DNA from: Microbulbifer sp. Q7
Lineage (GTDB): Bacteria; Pseudomonadota; Gammaproteobacteria; Pseudomonadales; Cellvibrionaceae
Assembly (NCBI RefSeq): GCF_001639145.1
Contig: NZ_LROY01000001.1
Location: 994,501-1,058,500 of the forward strand
Reading direction: 5' to 3'
Length of the DNA stretch: 64,000 nt
A program made the translations under genes and the position numbers. This document shows, one piece after another, positions 15,854-25,725 of this stretch (positions within the stretch are counted from its first letter, which is position 1; each line of letters opens with the position of its first letter). The notes below the pieces were generated by a model, which saw only the letters and a program-made list of their open reading frames with translations, had not been told where the DNA came from and did no database searches.

Positions 15854-18367
15854 TTATTGGCAGAGGCTGCGAATGCTGTGTGCCTCCTGCGCCGCTTCCA
15901 TCCACTTGTATTCGTCATCGTCTCCGAAGTAGTAATACAGTGAATTATTGGGCAGGATCAGCACCGAGATGCCGCCGTAACCGGACATGAACGGCAGCCA
16001 CAGCGGGTTACTGCAACCACTGATGTTGCTACTGATTTCATGGGCCCAGAAGCCGTTGTTGTATTTGTAATCGGTCAGCGGCTCCAGACCCCGGTCACTG
16101 GCATCGCGCTGTAGCGCGGCATCCAGCTGCCCTTGATGCAAGACGGACTGGCTGCTGCCGGCCAAAAAGTTACCGATTTTCGCCACATCGTCCCGAAGCC
16201 ACATCAAGCCCCAGCCGGTAAACGCCTGTTGAATACTGTCGTAGGTGCGGCGAGTGAATTCGGCGGTGGGGCTGACGCCCAGAGGTGCCAGTACCTCATC
16301 AATCAGAATATCCTGGAAAATATCACTGCTACTGCCCTCGATACCCTTCACATACGCATTCATCGCGGTGCCCAGAATGTAGGTATCGGATGTGTGGTAC
16401 ACCCACTTGGTACCGGGGGCCGCCTTGCGAGGATATTCCGTGCAGCTGTAGCTGATCTTGCTGGCGTGGTCTTCCGGCAGGAACAGGTCATTGGTATGGC
16501 TTGCCCCTTCATCACTCATGTAACTGGCGAGTTTGTAATTGCCGGTGCCCATGTCGAGGGCGTTGCCAAAGGTCACGTCATTCCAGTTACCATTGGTGTT
16601 GCATTCACTGATGTAGCTGCCGATGGATTGATTGAACGTTCCCGGGTACTTCTGCTCCAGGCGCATCAGCGCACCGCCCGCAAATACGGATTTTGCGCTG
16701 GAGTAAGACGGCACCACCAGCGCCTCACAATAGGGGTAGGTCCCCCGGCGTGTACTGCAGCCGCCCACATAATGGGTGCCATCGATGACGAAACCGACCA
16801 GCGAGATAGCAGCGGGGTCCTTGCCGTCCGGGGTGGCGAAGGCCGCAGGGTTGGTGCCAGGGTAATCCTGTGCGAGTGCGCTCAACGGTTTGGTGGGCAT
16901 GCGCGCCGCAACTTCCGCTTGATACGCACTCACCAGCGCCGTGCTGTTCGCAACCGTACCTGGGGTATAGCTCGCCGAGAGCTGTCCCCACATATCAAAC
17001 TGGTAGTAGAGGCAGGTTTCGCTGGCGATCTGGTAGGTCACATCGGAGGTAGAGCCATCGTCCTTGAACAGGAAGCTCATCACACCATTGTGCATGCAGT
17101 TGGCATTTTTCTGCTGTAGCGCAAACGGCAGGGCCACGCGGCTGTAGCCGGCATCGCCGTTCTCGTTCCACACGCGCCCCGGTGTCAGCACGTATTCCCA
17201 TTCCGGATGGGCGCTGGGAATAGACCCGCGTTCGCTGGGTACGATATGGCTGCCGGTCTGCACGAATTCGAAATTGAATTCCGGCAGGTGTTTGCGCGTT
17301 GTATCCTGGGAGCCAGTGTAGCGGAAGGTGTCTTTGTGTTCGTCGAAGGCGCCACCGGTCGCCTCTCCGAACAGCTCCAGCGAGCCTTCAAACTGGTTAG
17401 TCGGCATGGCCGCCTGGGCGGGCACCGCGTAATGGGAGAAGTCCACGAGACTGCCCGGGTCGCTGCCGTTAATCAAGGTGGTCATCGTCAAAGCAGAGCG
17501 CGAGACATTGCCATTGCCAGTGAGTGGGTCAAAGTCTTCTACACTGCCGCCGCCTTCCACGGCCGAACCGCTCAGCGCGATGGTAACACTGGACTCGTCC
17601 GGGTCGTTGGAAGTCAGGGTGATACCGCTGCTGAAACTGCCTTCGGCCGACGGTGCAAACGCTAATGAAATGGCGCAGCTGCTACCTGCGGAGACCGTCG
17701 CGCAGTTGTTGCTGGTAATGCTGAAAGGTGCTGCCGGGGTGGTGGTATTGCTAATCACCAGAGCCGCGGAGCCTTCATTGGAAACGGTGACAACCTGGTT
17801 GCTGCTGCTACCGGGGGCTGTGCTGGGGAAATTCACGGAACCGGGTGTGGCGATATCCGGATCGGTAGGAGCGCCTCCAGTGCCGGTAACCAGCGCCTGG
17901 TGACCATAGCAGTAATCTCCCGTCGTAGAGCCGGTTCCGCGAAAGCGCAATTGCACGCTGATATTGTTGTCGATGCCCGCGGGTGCGCTGTTGGCGCTAA
18001 ACTGGGTACCGTTGTCGTCGCCATTGGCAATGGTTAACGCCGTTGTCCAGCTACTGCCGCCGTCGGTCGAAATTTCGCCGTAGCAGAATTCATTATTTTC
18101 AAGAGAGCCTGCAGACATGGTCAGGGCAACGGAAACGGCAGAATAGCCCGCGGTGGAAAGTGTATGGCTCGCGCTGGAACCTCCGCGCAAGCGCAATGTT
18201 CCGTTGTGTGCATCCACATTGCCTATGGCGCTCCAGCCACTGATGTCACCGCTGGAAAAATTATCGGAATACAGCGTCTCCGCCTGGACACTGGCGATGC
18301 TGGCTGTACTCAAAAATATAAAGGCAGCCGAGAGCCTTGCCCGGGGTTGTTGGTTTCTCGATTTCAT
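15854..18367 (-). CDS. Large secreted serine hydrolase (beta-lactamase-like) with N-terminal lectin-like and HYDIN-type domains
   Basis: The protein has about 837 residues from the ATG at 18367 (AAGGTG upstream). A signal peptide ends at VQA. A beta-rich module (YSDNFSSGDISGW, CYGEISTDGG) is followed by a choice-of-anchor-D/HYDIN-like Ig domain (VNFPSTAPGSSSNQVVTVSN, FAPSAEGSF). A long catalytic region follows, with SxxK in PSYSSAKSVF (about 556-559) and a second motif WVYHTSDTYILG, like the Y-x-N element of class C beta-lactamases and esterases. Paired cysteines suggest an extracytoplasmic enzyme. It lies 232 bases downstream of a paralog that lacks the HYDIN-like domain, so the pair arose by tandem duplication with domain gain or loss. 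Substrate unknown; an esterase, amidase or peptidase is possible. Confidence 0.82.
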   Translation of the reverse strand: MKSRNQQPRARLSAAFIFLSTASIASVQAETLYSDNFSSGDISGWSAIGNVDAHNGTLRLRGGSSASHTLSTAGYSAVSVALTMSAGSLENNEFCYGEISTDGGSSWTTALTIANGDDNGTQFSANSAPAGIDNNISVQLRFRGTGSTTGDYCYGHQALVTGTGGAPTDPDIATPGSVNFPSTAPGSSSNQVVTVSNEGSAALVISNTTTPAAPFSITSNNCATVSAGSSCAISLAFAPSAEGSFSSGITLTSNDPDESSVTIALSGSAVEGGGSVEDFDPLTGNGNVSRSALTMTTLINGSDPGSLVDFSHYAVPAQAAMPTNQFEGSLELFGEATGGAFDEHKDTFRYTGSQDTTRKHLPEFNFEFVQTGSHIVPSERGSIPSAHPEWEYVLTPGRVWNENGDAGYSRVALPFALQQKNANCMHNGVMSFLFKDDGSTSDVTYQIASETCLYYQFDMWGQLSASYTPGTVANSTALVSAYQAEVAARMPTKPLSALAQDYPGTNPAAFATPDGKDPAAISLVGFVIDGTHYVGGCSTRRGTYPYCEALVVPSYSSAKSVFAGGALMRLEQKYPGTFNQSIGSYISECNTNGNWNDVTFGNALDMGTGNYKLASYMSDEGASHTNDLFLPEDHASKISYSCTEYPRKAAPGTKWVYHTSDTYILGTAMNAYVKGIEGSSSDIFQDILIDEVLAPLGVSPTAEFTRRTYDSIQQAFTGWGLMWLRDDVAKIGNFLAGSSQSVLHQGQLDAALQRDASDRGLEPLTDYKYNNGFWAHEISSNISGCSNPLWLPFMSGYGGISVLILPNNSLYYYFGDDDEYKWMEAAQEAHSIRSLCQ

Positions 18368-18548
18368 ATTCGCACCTTGATTATTTTTGTGGAACTGCAA
18401 TACAGCCTCGCACAGGGAATTGCGAAGTTGCATGCAGGTAACATGAGGGGAGATGGCTTTTTTCTATAGGACCAGCTATTCGAATCGGGTGGAGCCAGAA
18501 AAAAACAGGCGCGAAAATTTCCATTAGGAAGGTTGCTGGTGCAATTGA

Positions 18549-18572
18549 GGCGAGCCCTGGGTAGGGCCCGCC
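18549..18572. other. Hairpin between the two serine hydrolase genes
   Basis: GGCGAGCCCT / AGGGCCCGCC (one mismatch) has a 4-base loop and lacks a T tract. It is perhaps a weak terminator or mRNA processing site. Confidence 0.5.
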
Positions 18573-18599
18573 TGAGTGATGTAGCAAAGGCCGCTGTGT

Positions 18600-20828
18600 T
18601 TACTGGCAGGCGCTCTGGATCTGGTGTGCTGCCTGAACGGCTTCGAGCCAGAAGTAGGTGTCATTGTCACTGAAGTAGTAGTACACGCTGTCGTTCGGCA
18701 GCAGAACCACGGTGATTCCGCCAAAGCCTGACAGGAATGGGATCCACTGATTTCCACTGCAACCACTCAGATCGCCAGCCACATTGTGTGCCCAGAAACC
18801 GTTGTTATAGCGATAGTCGGTAAGTGGTACGGTACCGGAGTCGAGGCTGTTGCGTTGCAGGGCCGCATCGAGCTCAGCGCTGTCCAACATTTGCTGGCTA
18901 TTGATTTCACCATTATCGATGCCCACAAAGCGTGCGATTTTTGCCAGGTCATCCGGCAACCACATCAACCCCCAGCCTGAAAACGGTTGTGCTACCGAAT
19001 CGTATGTGCGGCGTGTGTACAGGCCCGTGGGGCTCACACCGATAGGCTCCCAAAGGTCGGCAACAATGGTGTCAGCAAAAATATCGGCACTGCTACCCAG
19101 CTGATCCTGCAGGTAATCGTTCATATGTGTTCCGGCAATATAGGTATCAGACGTGTGATATACCCACTGGTTACCGGGCGTCGCTTTTCGCGTGTACTGG
19201 GTGCAGCTATAGCTGATCTTGCTGCTGTGACTGTCGGTGAGGAACAGGCCGTCGGTGTGTGAAGCGCCCTCGTCCGACATGTAGGTGGCGCTGTCGTAGT
19301 TACCCGTTGCCATGTCCAGTAAGTTATTCAGTGTTACATCCGACCAGTTGCCATTACTGTTGCACGCCGGTACGTGGCTCGAGACGGTGGTGTTGCGCGC
19401 ACCCGGGTAGAGCTTTTCCAGGCGCATCATGGCCACACCGGCAAAGAAAGATTTTGCAGTGGAGTAGGATGGCACCACCATGGAGTCACAGTATGGATAA
19501 TTGCCATAGCGCGTTACACAGTCACCTCGGTAATGCACACCGCCATAAATAAAGCCCGCCGTGGAAACGTGGCTGGCATCAGTGCCGCTAGGGGCTTCGA
19601 AAGCCGAGGGATCGGTACCCGGATAATCGGTGCTTAGCGCAGACAGCGGCTTGGTCGGTATGCGCGCGGCGATTTCTGCCTGGTAATCCTGAATCAGCTG
19701 GCCCTGGCCGGCGATAGTTTCCGGTGTGTAGGCGGCACCGAGTAGCCCCCACCAATCGGCTTTGAAGTAGAGACAGGTTTCGCTACTGATCTGGTAGGCC
19801 ACCTTGGAAGTAGAGCCGTCTTCCTTGAACAGGAACGTCATCACCCCGTTGTGCATGCAGTTCGCATTGCGCTGTTGCAGGGCAAAAGGGATGGCGGCAC
19901 GACTGTAGCCATTGTCACTGGCTTCTTGCCACACGCGGCCCGGTGTCAGTACATACTCCCAATTCGGGTGCGCACTGGCGATAGAGCCCCGTTGTAAAGG
20001 AAAAATATGGCTGCCGGTCTGGATGAATTGAAACTCGAACTCGGGCAAGTGTTTACGCGTATTGTCGCTGCTGCCCGTGTAGTTGTAGGTATCTTTGACT
20101 TCGTAAAAACTGCCACCGGTAGCTTCACCGCTCAAGGTGAGGATGCCCGCGAAGGCATGTTCCGGGTGCGCCGCATTCTGTGGAAGCGTGTATGCGGAGA
20201 GATCTACCCGGCTGCCGGGGTCGCTACCCGTTGTCAGAGTGGAATAGCTCAGCAGGCTGCGTGATACATTGCCGGAACCGGTGAGCTCGTCATAGTAGTC
20301 ATCATTACTGCCACTACCGCTACTTCCTCCGCCGCTGGCCACATCGCCGGTGATGAGAAGATTGTCGCCGTAGCAATAATCGTAATAGTCATTGCCGCCA
20401 TTGCGGTAGCGAATCATCAGCTGGGACTTGTTGTCAGCGTCGATGGCCACTGAGTTTGCGCTATATAAAGCACTGTTATCTTGCCCGTTGTACAGGGTGA
20501 TCGCCGTTACCCACGAGTTACCGCCATTGTTGGAAACTTCTGCAACACAGGTCTCGCCGTATTCGAGCGAGTAGGCGGAAATATCCAGCGCGATATTAAC
20601 GTTGACGTAGCCTGTGGTAGACAGTGTGTAGGTGGCACTGGCGGTGCGTCCCCGCAGCCCAATCGAGTAGTTGCCGTAATAGGCGTTGGCATAAACGGTG
20701 CCCGAAGTGTTCCAGCCGGCTATGTTGCCGTCCTGAAAGTCTTCATCGAGCAGTGTTGCGGCGTTCAGGCTAGGTGTGGCGCAAGCACTGAGTAGTGCCG
20801 CCATTGTGAGGTGTCGAAGATTTTTCAT
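18600..20828 (-). CDS. Secreted serine hydrolase (beta-lactamase-like), paralog of the next gene
   Basis: The 742-residue protein has a signal region MKNLRHLTMAALLSACA (the Cys may instead make it a lipoprotein). A beta module at about 25-162 (DEDFQDGNIAGW, CVAEVSNNGG, YCYGDNLLITG) is followed by a Gly/Ser linker and the catalytic region, with PSYSTAKSFF (Ser456-x-x-Lys459) and WVYHTSDTYIAG. Long stretches match the downstream gene product (TRKHLPEF, EYVLTPGRVW, NANCMHNGVM, PTKPLSAL), so the two are paralogs. Both N-terminal modules resemble each other, but the HYDIN-type domain is missing here. Likely exported to the periplasm or cell surface; substrate unknown. Confidence 0.82.
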   Translation of the reverse strand: MKNLRHLTMAALLSACATPSLNAATLLDEDFQDGNIAGWNTSGTVYANAYYGNYSIGLRGRTASATYTLSTTGYVNVNIALDISAYSLEYGETCVAEVSNNGGNSWVTAITLYNGQDNSALYSANSVAIDADNKSQLMIRYRNGGNDYYDYCYGDNLLITGDVASGGGSSGSGSNDDYYDELTGSGNVSRSLLSYSTLTTGSDPGSRVDLSAYTLPQNAAHPEHAFAGILTLSGEATGGSFYEVKDTYNYTGSSDNTRKHLPEFEFQFIQTGSHIFPLQRGSIASAHPNWEYVLTPGRVWQEASDNGYSRAAIPFALQQRNANCMHNGVMTFLFKEDGSTSKVAYQISSETCLYFKADWWGLLGAAYTPETIAGQGQLIQDYQAEIAARIPTKPLSALSTDYPGTDPSAFEAPSGTDASHVSTAGFIYGGVHYRGDCVTRYGNYPYCDSMVVPSYSTAKSFFAGVAMMRLEKLYPGARNTTVSSHVPACNSNGNWSDVTLNNLLDMATGNYDSATYMSDEGASHTDGLFLTDSHSSKISYSCTQYTRKATPGNQWVYHTSDTYIAGTHMNDYLQDQLGSSADIFADTIVADLWEPIGVSPTGLYTRRTYDSVAQPFSGWGLMWLPDDLAKIARFVGIDNGEINSQQMLDSAELDAALQRNSLDSGTVPLTDYRYNNGFWAHNVAGDLSGCSGNQWIPFLSGFGGITVVLLPNDSVYYYFSDNDTYFWLEAVQAAHQIQSACQ

Positions 20829-21085
20829 TATTCTTGATCACACATGTCATATGGGTGGATGGCTATCGCACGCGAGAAAATACGTGGTGATCAGCGCGCA
20901 ACCTGAGAACTCCGATTAAGGTTCTCGCAAACCCGTATTCCCAGTTAGCGCCACCTGTCGAGTCCCAATAGGGCCAGAGTCAATTCTTCGCTTCCCGTTC
21001 TGTGCAAAATTCGATCGAATTCGAAATGCATCACAGTTTGTGAGACATTAATGGCTCGCTCAACAGCAATGAGGGGTTTGCCGAG

Positions 21086-23344
21086 ATGGTTGTTATCGCA
21101 GGTAGGGAAACAAGGGTGCGGGCTAGCTGGGCAGTATTCCGGGCCTGCAGCATGGCGATGCTCCTGCTTGTCGCCGCCTGTAGCGGTGAGAAGACGAACA
21201 AGGGCGGTGACGAGGCTCGAGGGCAGGAGGAAGGCCAGGAGGCCGCAGCAGAGCAGCTTACTTCAGATTTGGCGGCGTCGGATGAAGAGCTTGTCCCCGC
21301 GTTTGAAAATTATATCGAGCGTGGAGACCTGGAAGCCATCAAGGCGCGTGGAACACTACGCCTGCTGGCACCACTGGGGCTGGAAGAAGAGTCGCTGCCA
21401 CGGGATGGTCTGCCCACCGGCGAGTGGCGGGCGCTCGCGGAAAAATTTGCGCACCAACATGGGCTCGAGCCCCAGTGGGTGTATGTCGATAACTTTGCGC
21501 AGCTGATCCCCGCCTTGATCGATGGGCGCGGCGACCTGATCGCGGTGAATTTTTCCCGCACACCGGCGCGGGCCCGGCAGGTCGCCTTCACGCGACCACT
21601 GGAATATGTGCAGGAGCAACTGATTACCCGCCGCGCAACCGATACCGATCAGGGCGAGCTTCAGGTAGCGCTGAGAAAAGGCAGTGCTTTTGCCGAAACG
21701 CTGCAACAGCAGAGCACGGAATCCCGGGTGCTCACCCCGCGGTTTCTCGAGGGGCCGGTGACCCAGGATGAACTGCTCGAAGGGGTGGTGGAAGGCACGT
21801 TTGATGCCACCGTTATCGACAGCAATCTCGCGGAAGTACTGCTCGTGGATTACCCGGGCCTGCAGGCCGAGGACCTGCGAGACAGCCGCCGCGCCATCGC
21901 CTGGGCGGTGCGCCGCAATGGCCAGAAACTCGAGCGGGCATTGAATGAATATTTTACCGAACAGCATCTGATCGCCGCCCAGCGACGGGCCAGTGCCCTG
22001 CGCGACTGGGACGAAATCCAGCAAACCCGCACCCTGCGTGTGCTGACCCGCAATCACCCCGCGTCCTATTTCATGTGGCGTGGCGAGCTGATGGGGTTTG
22101 ATTATGAATTGTTGCAGCGCTTTGCCCGCGACCATGGCCTGCGGCTCAGTATGGTGGTGCCCGGCCCGGATGTGGATTTGGCAGAAGCCCTGGCCGCGGG
22201 GCAGGGCGATTTGATTGCGGCGTCGCTGACGGTGACAGACGCGCGTAAAGCGCAGGGGCTGGTATTTACCCGGCCCTATATGCAGGTGACCGAACAGCTG
22301 GTAACCGCGGTGGACAACCTGCCGGATAACGATAGCCATAGCGACGGCGTGGATGCGGTCGCTGCAGTACCGGTCGCCCAACGGCTCAACGGCAAGACCG
22401 TTGCGGTCAATCCGTTCAGTAGCTATTACACCAACCTGACCGGATTGCTGGCCTCCGCGCAGGAACCGGTCGATCTTTTACCCGTAGCGGGTGCCACCAC
22501 CGAACAACTGATTGATGCGGTGGCGGAAGGCCGTTACGACTACACCGTGGTGGATTCCCATCTGGTGGCCATTGAGCAGACCTACCGCGACGATTTCGGG
22601 GTGGTGGGGGATATTTCCGGCGAGCGGGATATTGCCTGGGCGGTGCGCGGGGATCAGCCGCGGCTGCTGGAGCAGCTGAACGGCTTCCTCAACAAGTACG
22701 ACCGCGGGCTGTTTTTCAACGTCACCTACAACAAATACTTCCGCGAAAATAAACGCCTGGAAAAAAAGCAGCGCGAGCGCCTGCGGGATACCAGCATGCT
22801 GTCTCCCTACGATTCGCTGGTGCGCAAATACGCGCAGCCTGCCGACAAGGACTGGCGCATGGTGGTGTCGCAGATGTATCAGGAAAGCCGCTTCAATCCG
22901 AAAGCGCGGTCATTCGCCGGCGCCCGCGGCCTGATGCAGGTGATGCCGCGCACCGCACGGCAAATGGGTATCAGCGGGCTGTATGAGCCGGAAAACAGTA
23001 TTCGTGCAGGGGTCGCCTACATGGGATGGCTGGAGGAGCGTTTTCCCCGCAGCCTGCCCTTCGACCAGAAGATCTACTTTACCCTGGCAGCCTACAACGC
23101 CGGACATGGCCATGTGCGGGACGCCCGCGTACTCGCCGAGCAGCTCGGCAAAGACCCGAACCGCTGGTTCGATAATGTTGAAGAGGCCATGTTGCTTTTA
23201 TCCAAGCCGGAGTATTACAAAAAAGCCCGCTTTGGCTACGTGCGGGGACGGGAGCCGGTAAATTATGTGCGGGAGATTCGCGATCGCTACTTCGGTTACC
23301 TGTCCGTAGCGCGGCAGGAGCGGTTGTCGGAACAGTCCCTGTAG
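21086..23344 (+). CDS. MltF-like lytic transglycosylase with two solute-binding domains
   Basis: The 752-residue lipoprotein has lipobox LVAAC at Cys32. Two successive type-3 solute-binding (SBP_bac_3) domains follow: the first at about 95-300 (GTLRLLAPLG, FDATVIDSNLAEV) and the second at about 325-560 (TRTLRVLTRNHP, YDYTVVDSHLVAIE). Each ends with an AWAVR motif. The C-terminal SLT domain has Glu600 in MYQESRFNPKARS and GARGLMQVMPRTA, then AAYNAGHGHV. It cleaves murein glycan strands to anhydro-muropeptides in the periplasm. E. coli MltF has one binding domain; the doubling is notable. It is converged upon by the transglutaminase/TPR gene. Confidence 0.92.
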   Translation: MVVIAGRETRVRASWAVFRACSMAMLLLVAACSGEKTNKGGDEARGQEEGQEAAAEQLTSDLAASDEELVPAFENYIERGDLEAIKARGTLRLLAPLGLEEESLPRDGLPTGEWRALAEKFAHQHGLEPQWVYVDNFAQLIPALIDGRGDLIAVNFSRTPARARQVAFTRPLEYVQEQLITRRATDTDQGELQVALRKGSAFAETLQQQSTESRVLTPRFLEGPVTQDELLEGVVEGTFDATVIDSNLAEVLLVDYPGLQAEDLRDSRRAIAWAVRRNGQKLERALNEYFTEQHLIAAQRRASALRDWDEIQQTRTLRVLTRNHPASYFMWRGELMGFDYELLQRFARDHGLRLSMVVPGPDVDLAEALAAGQGDLIAASLTVTDARKAQGLVFTRPYMQVTEQLVTAVDNLPDNDSHSDGVDAVAAVPVAQRLNGKTVAVNPFSSYYTNLTGLLASAQEPVDLLPVAGATTEQLIDAVAEGRYDYTVVDSHLVAIEQTYRDDFGVVGDISGERDIAWAVRGDQPRLLEQLNGFLNKYDRGLFFNVTYNKYFRENKRLEKKQRERLRDTSMLSPYDSLVRKYAQPADKDWRMVVSQMYQESRFNPKARSFAGARGLMQVMPRTARQMGISGLYEPENSIRAGVAYMGWLEERFPRSLPFDQKIYFTLAAYNAGHGHVRDARVLAEQLGKDPNRWFDNVEEAMLLLSKPEYYKKARFGYVRGREPVNYVREIRDRYFGYLSVARQERLSEQSL

Positions 23345-23354
23345 TGCATTTTCC

Positions 23355-23379
23355 CGGCGCGCTCGTTAAGGGCGCGCCG
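23355..23379. other. Hairpin between convergent genes
   Basis: CGGCGCGC / GCGCGCCG has a 9-base loop and lacks a T tract, just after the MltF-like gene. Confidence 0.45.
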
Positions 23380-23431
23380 CACGTTCGTGATAACTTTCCC
23401 GAAGAAAATCGCTGCGCTACAGGGCGCGAGA

Positions 23432-24355
23432 TCAAGAGCCCTGTTCTTGCTGGTCGGCGCGTTCAGCCGCCCGTGACAGGCTGCGCTTGCTTTGCAGTTC
23501 GTATACCCGGCGCAGATTATTTCTGGCTGCCTGGTTGTCACTGTCGAGGGCGAGTGCCTGGGTGTAACTGATTTCAGCCAGTTCCAGGTTGCCGGTTTGC
23601 CGGTGAATGTAGCCGAGACTGTTCCACAACAGGCTGGTCGCCGGTGTGAGTGTAATCGCCTCCGACAGCATGGACAGCGCTCCGTCCCACTGTTTGGTCT
23701 TGGCCAGTTCCAGGGCGCGGTTGTTCAGGTAGAGCGCCTGTACTGTTTCGTCGGCCAGACGGTGATGGGGGAAATCCGGGCGAGGCTCGAAGTTGAACTC
23801 GAACACCCGTGTGGTCCAGCCGTACGTGACTTCCGCATTGATGTGCAAAATGTTTTGCACCAGTACCTTGCCCCGGGCGCCCGCCGTGGCCCGTCGCTCC
23901 TGAGGTGCTTCCACCCGATTGAAGTGCGCCTCCAGCCCCACCTCCCGTGCCAGTGCCACAATCAGTGCGGCAAATGAAATACAGTTACCCCGGCGCTGCG
24001 CAAACGCCTCCGCCGCGGTGGTGGTGTTGTTCAGGTCGTACTCCAGTTCAAACCGATCCATTTTCAGCGTGCGCACGAGACGGCGAAACCGTCGCTGCGG
24101 GGAAAGCGATGGGTCGACCGATGCCACAAAGGCTTTCATCTCCGGGCTCAGAGCCAGCAAACCCTGCGCATACAGGGCGTTGTTGCCGTCGGTGGCGTTA
24201 TCCGGGAGGGCAAGCCCGGTTGCCCCGTACCGATTCTGTGTGAGCGCGGTTTCCACCACGGCCGTGTTCATCTCCGGCGCCGCGCTCGCCGCTACCCGGT
24301 GGCTGCCTGCACAGCCAACCTGCATTATCACCGCCAATATCGCTATCCATCGCAT
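23432..24355 (-). CDS. Transglutaminase-like domain plus TPR protein, exported
   Basis: The 307-residue protein starts with a hydrophobic segment ending in GCAG (a weak lipobox, Cys15). The transglutaminase-like core has RRGNCISFAALIVALAREVG with Cys125 as likely nucleophile. The C-terminal 80 residues form tetratricopeptide helices (ALYLNNRALELAKTKQWDGAL, LWNSLGYIHRQTGNLELAE). The combination is common in gammaproteobacterial periplasmic proteins and suggests a peptide or protein modifying role with TPR-mediated partners. A second transglutaminase-like gene lies at the left edge of the window but is not closely related in sequence. Confidence 0.86.
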   Translation of the reverse strand: MRWIAILAVIMQVGCAGSHRVAASAAPEMNTAVVETALTQNRYGATGLALPDNATDGNNALYAQGLLALSPEMKAFVASVDPSLSPQRRFRRLVRTLKMDRFELEYDLNNTTTAAEAFAQRRGNCISFAALIVALAREVGLEAHFNRVEAPQERRATAGARGKVLVQNILHINAEVTYGWTTRVFEFNFEPRPDFPHHRLADETVQALYLNNRALELAKTKQWDGALSMLSEAITLTPATSLLWNSLGYIHRQTGNLELAEISYTQALALDSDNQAARNNLRRVYELQSKRSLSRAAERADQQEQGS

Positions 24356-24561
24356 CGCTATTTTCTCCTGTTTGTGCGCTTATGGACGCACAAAAATCTC
24401 GGGATAGATTCGCCGTGTCGATGAAGATGCTAATTGGTGCGTTAAGTTGAGGTTCAGCTCGGACCCTCTGCGGCAGGGCGAAGGCAGCGAGGCGATGAGT
24501 GGATGAGCGGAGCTGCGCAAAAATAGAGCAGCGTGGGTTCGGGGATTAACGCGGCGGCGGT

Positions 24562-24984
24562 TTAGCGGAAGGCGACGCAGGCGGCACTGCGTACCCGCAA
24601 CACCGACTCCTGGTCGAAACGGGTTTTGTAGGTATTGATCAGTGTGGTGATGGAGGCTTCGCTCTCGGTGTTGCCGTTGTGTACCAGGGAAAGTACATGG
24701 CTTCGCTCGCGCACGATATTACCGGTGCCCGATGTCCACTGGCCGGTTCCGGTGAGTACCGTGAGACCATCCGGGAAGTGAACCGTCAGCACCTGTTGCA
24801 CAAACTCGCCCCATTCCGCCTCGGTCACCGGCCGCTGTTCACTGCGCTCGGTGCCAAAATACAGCAGGTCGTGGAATTGCAGGGATTCTCCCGCCTGGCA
24901 GCGCAGTGTCGCCGGACTGCCACAGGCTGTCAGTACCGTCATGGCGAACGCGGCCGCCAGGTTTTTCATGCGTGTGCTTTGCAT
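24562..24984 (-). CDS. DUF3574 domain lipoprotein
   Basis: The 140-residue protein has a lipobox (VLTAC). The mature part carries the DUF3574 pattern, a beta strand HDLLYFGTERS followed by VTEAEWGEFVQQVLTVHFPDGLTV and a late SVLRVRSAACVAF. The function is unknown in the family. GGAG lies close to the first ATG; a second ATG five codons later (24969) is equally good for the signal peptide. Confidence 0.85.
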   Translation of the reverse strand: MQSTRMKNLAAAFAMTVLTACGSPATLRCQAGESLQFHDLLYFGTERSEQRPVTEAEWGEFVQQVLTVHFPDGLTVLTGTGQWTSGTGNIVRERSHVLSLVHNGNTESEASITTLINTYKTRFDQESVLRVRSAACVAFR

Positions 24985-25234
24985 AGTCTCCAGGGTAGCG
25001 GCCCAAATCGTGCGTACGGTTTTCCTGCCGGGGTGACGATGCCCCGGTGGTCTGCTTCGAACTCAATATAGCTGAGTCCGGTCGGTGCACGCGGCGGGTT
25101 TGGCTTAGTCGATTAAGGTGCCAGTGGTGTTGCCGCATCGCGAATGGCGCAACCTATTTAAAATAGCGTTGACTAAAATTCACCATACCTGTGCAGACCA
25201 CCAACCATTCCGGTTGAAGATCGAGAGGGGAGAG

Positions 25235-25654
25235 ATGATGAAATCCAACTGCATGCACCTGGCCATCCCGGCCGGTGACCTGGAGACGACCAAAGCCTTC
25301 TACTGCGATGTATTGGGTTGTAAAAGCGGCAACAGCGAGGCGGGGCGCTGGGTGGATATTGATTTCTGGGGCAACGAACTCACCCTGCACCAGAGTGAGG
25401 AGCAACTGCCGAATGTGCGTCACGACGTCGACATGGGCGCCGTTGCGGTGCCGCACTTTGGCGCGCACCTGCCGAACGATGAATTCCAGGCACTGAAGGC
25501 GCGTATCGAGGCTGCCGGGCTGGAATACCTCGACAAGCCCTATCGGCGCTTTGAGGGGAACGAGTATGAGCAGGAAACGTTTTTCATAACCGATCCCAAC
25601 GGCAACGTGCTGGAAATGAAAACCATGGTCAACCCGGAGTTAATGTTCCGCTAG
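25235..25654 (+). CDS. VOC-family (glyoxalase/dioxygenase fold) protein
   Basis: The 139-residue cytosolic protein has one paired beta-alpha-beta-beta-beta module. CMHLAIPAGDLETTKAFYCDVLGC carries the first metal-type His, VPHFGAHL the second, and PNGNVLEMK the closing Glu. These three positions match metal-binding VOC enzymes. The reaction is not predictable. The start is at a double ATG preceded by GAGGGGAGAG; the open frame upstream is not conserved-looking. Confidence 0.87.
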   Translation: MMKSNCMHLAIPAGDLETTKAFYCDVLGCKSGNSEAGRWVDIDFWGNELTLHQSEEQLPNVRHDVDMGAVAVPHFGAHLPNDEFQALKARIEAAGLEYLDKPYRRFEGNEYEQETFFITDPNGNVLEMKTMVNPELMFR

Positions 25655-25725
25655 CCGCCGATTCTCACTTTCAAGCGGCCACCATCACCCGCATACTCGG
25701 AGCTGTTGCCAACCGCGAGAAGTTT

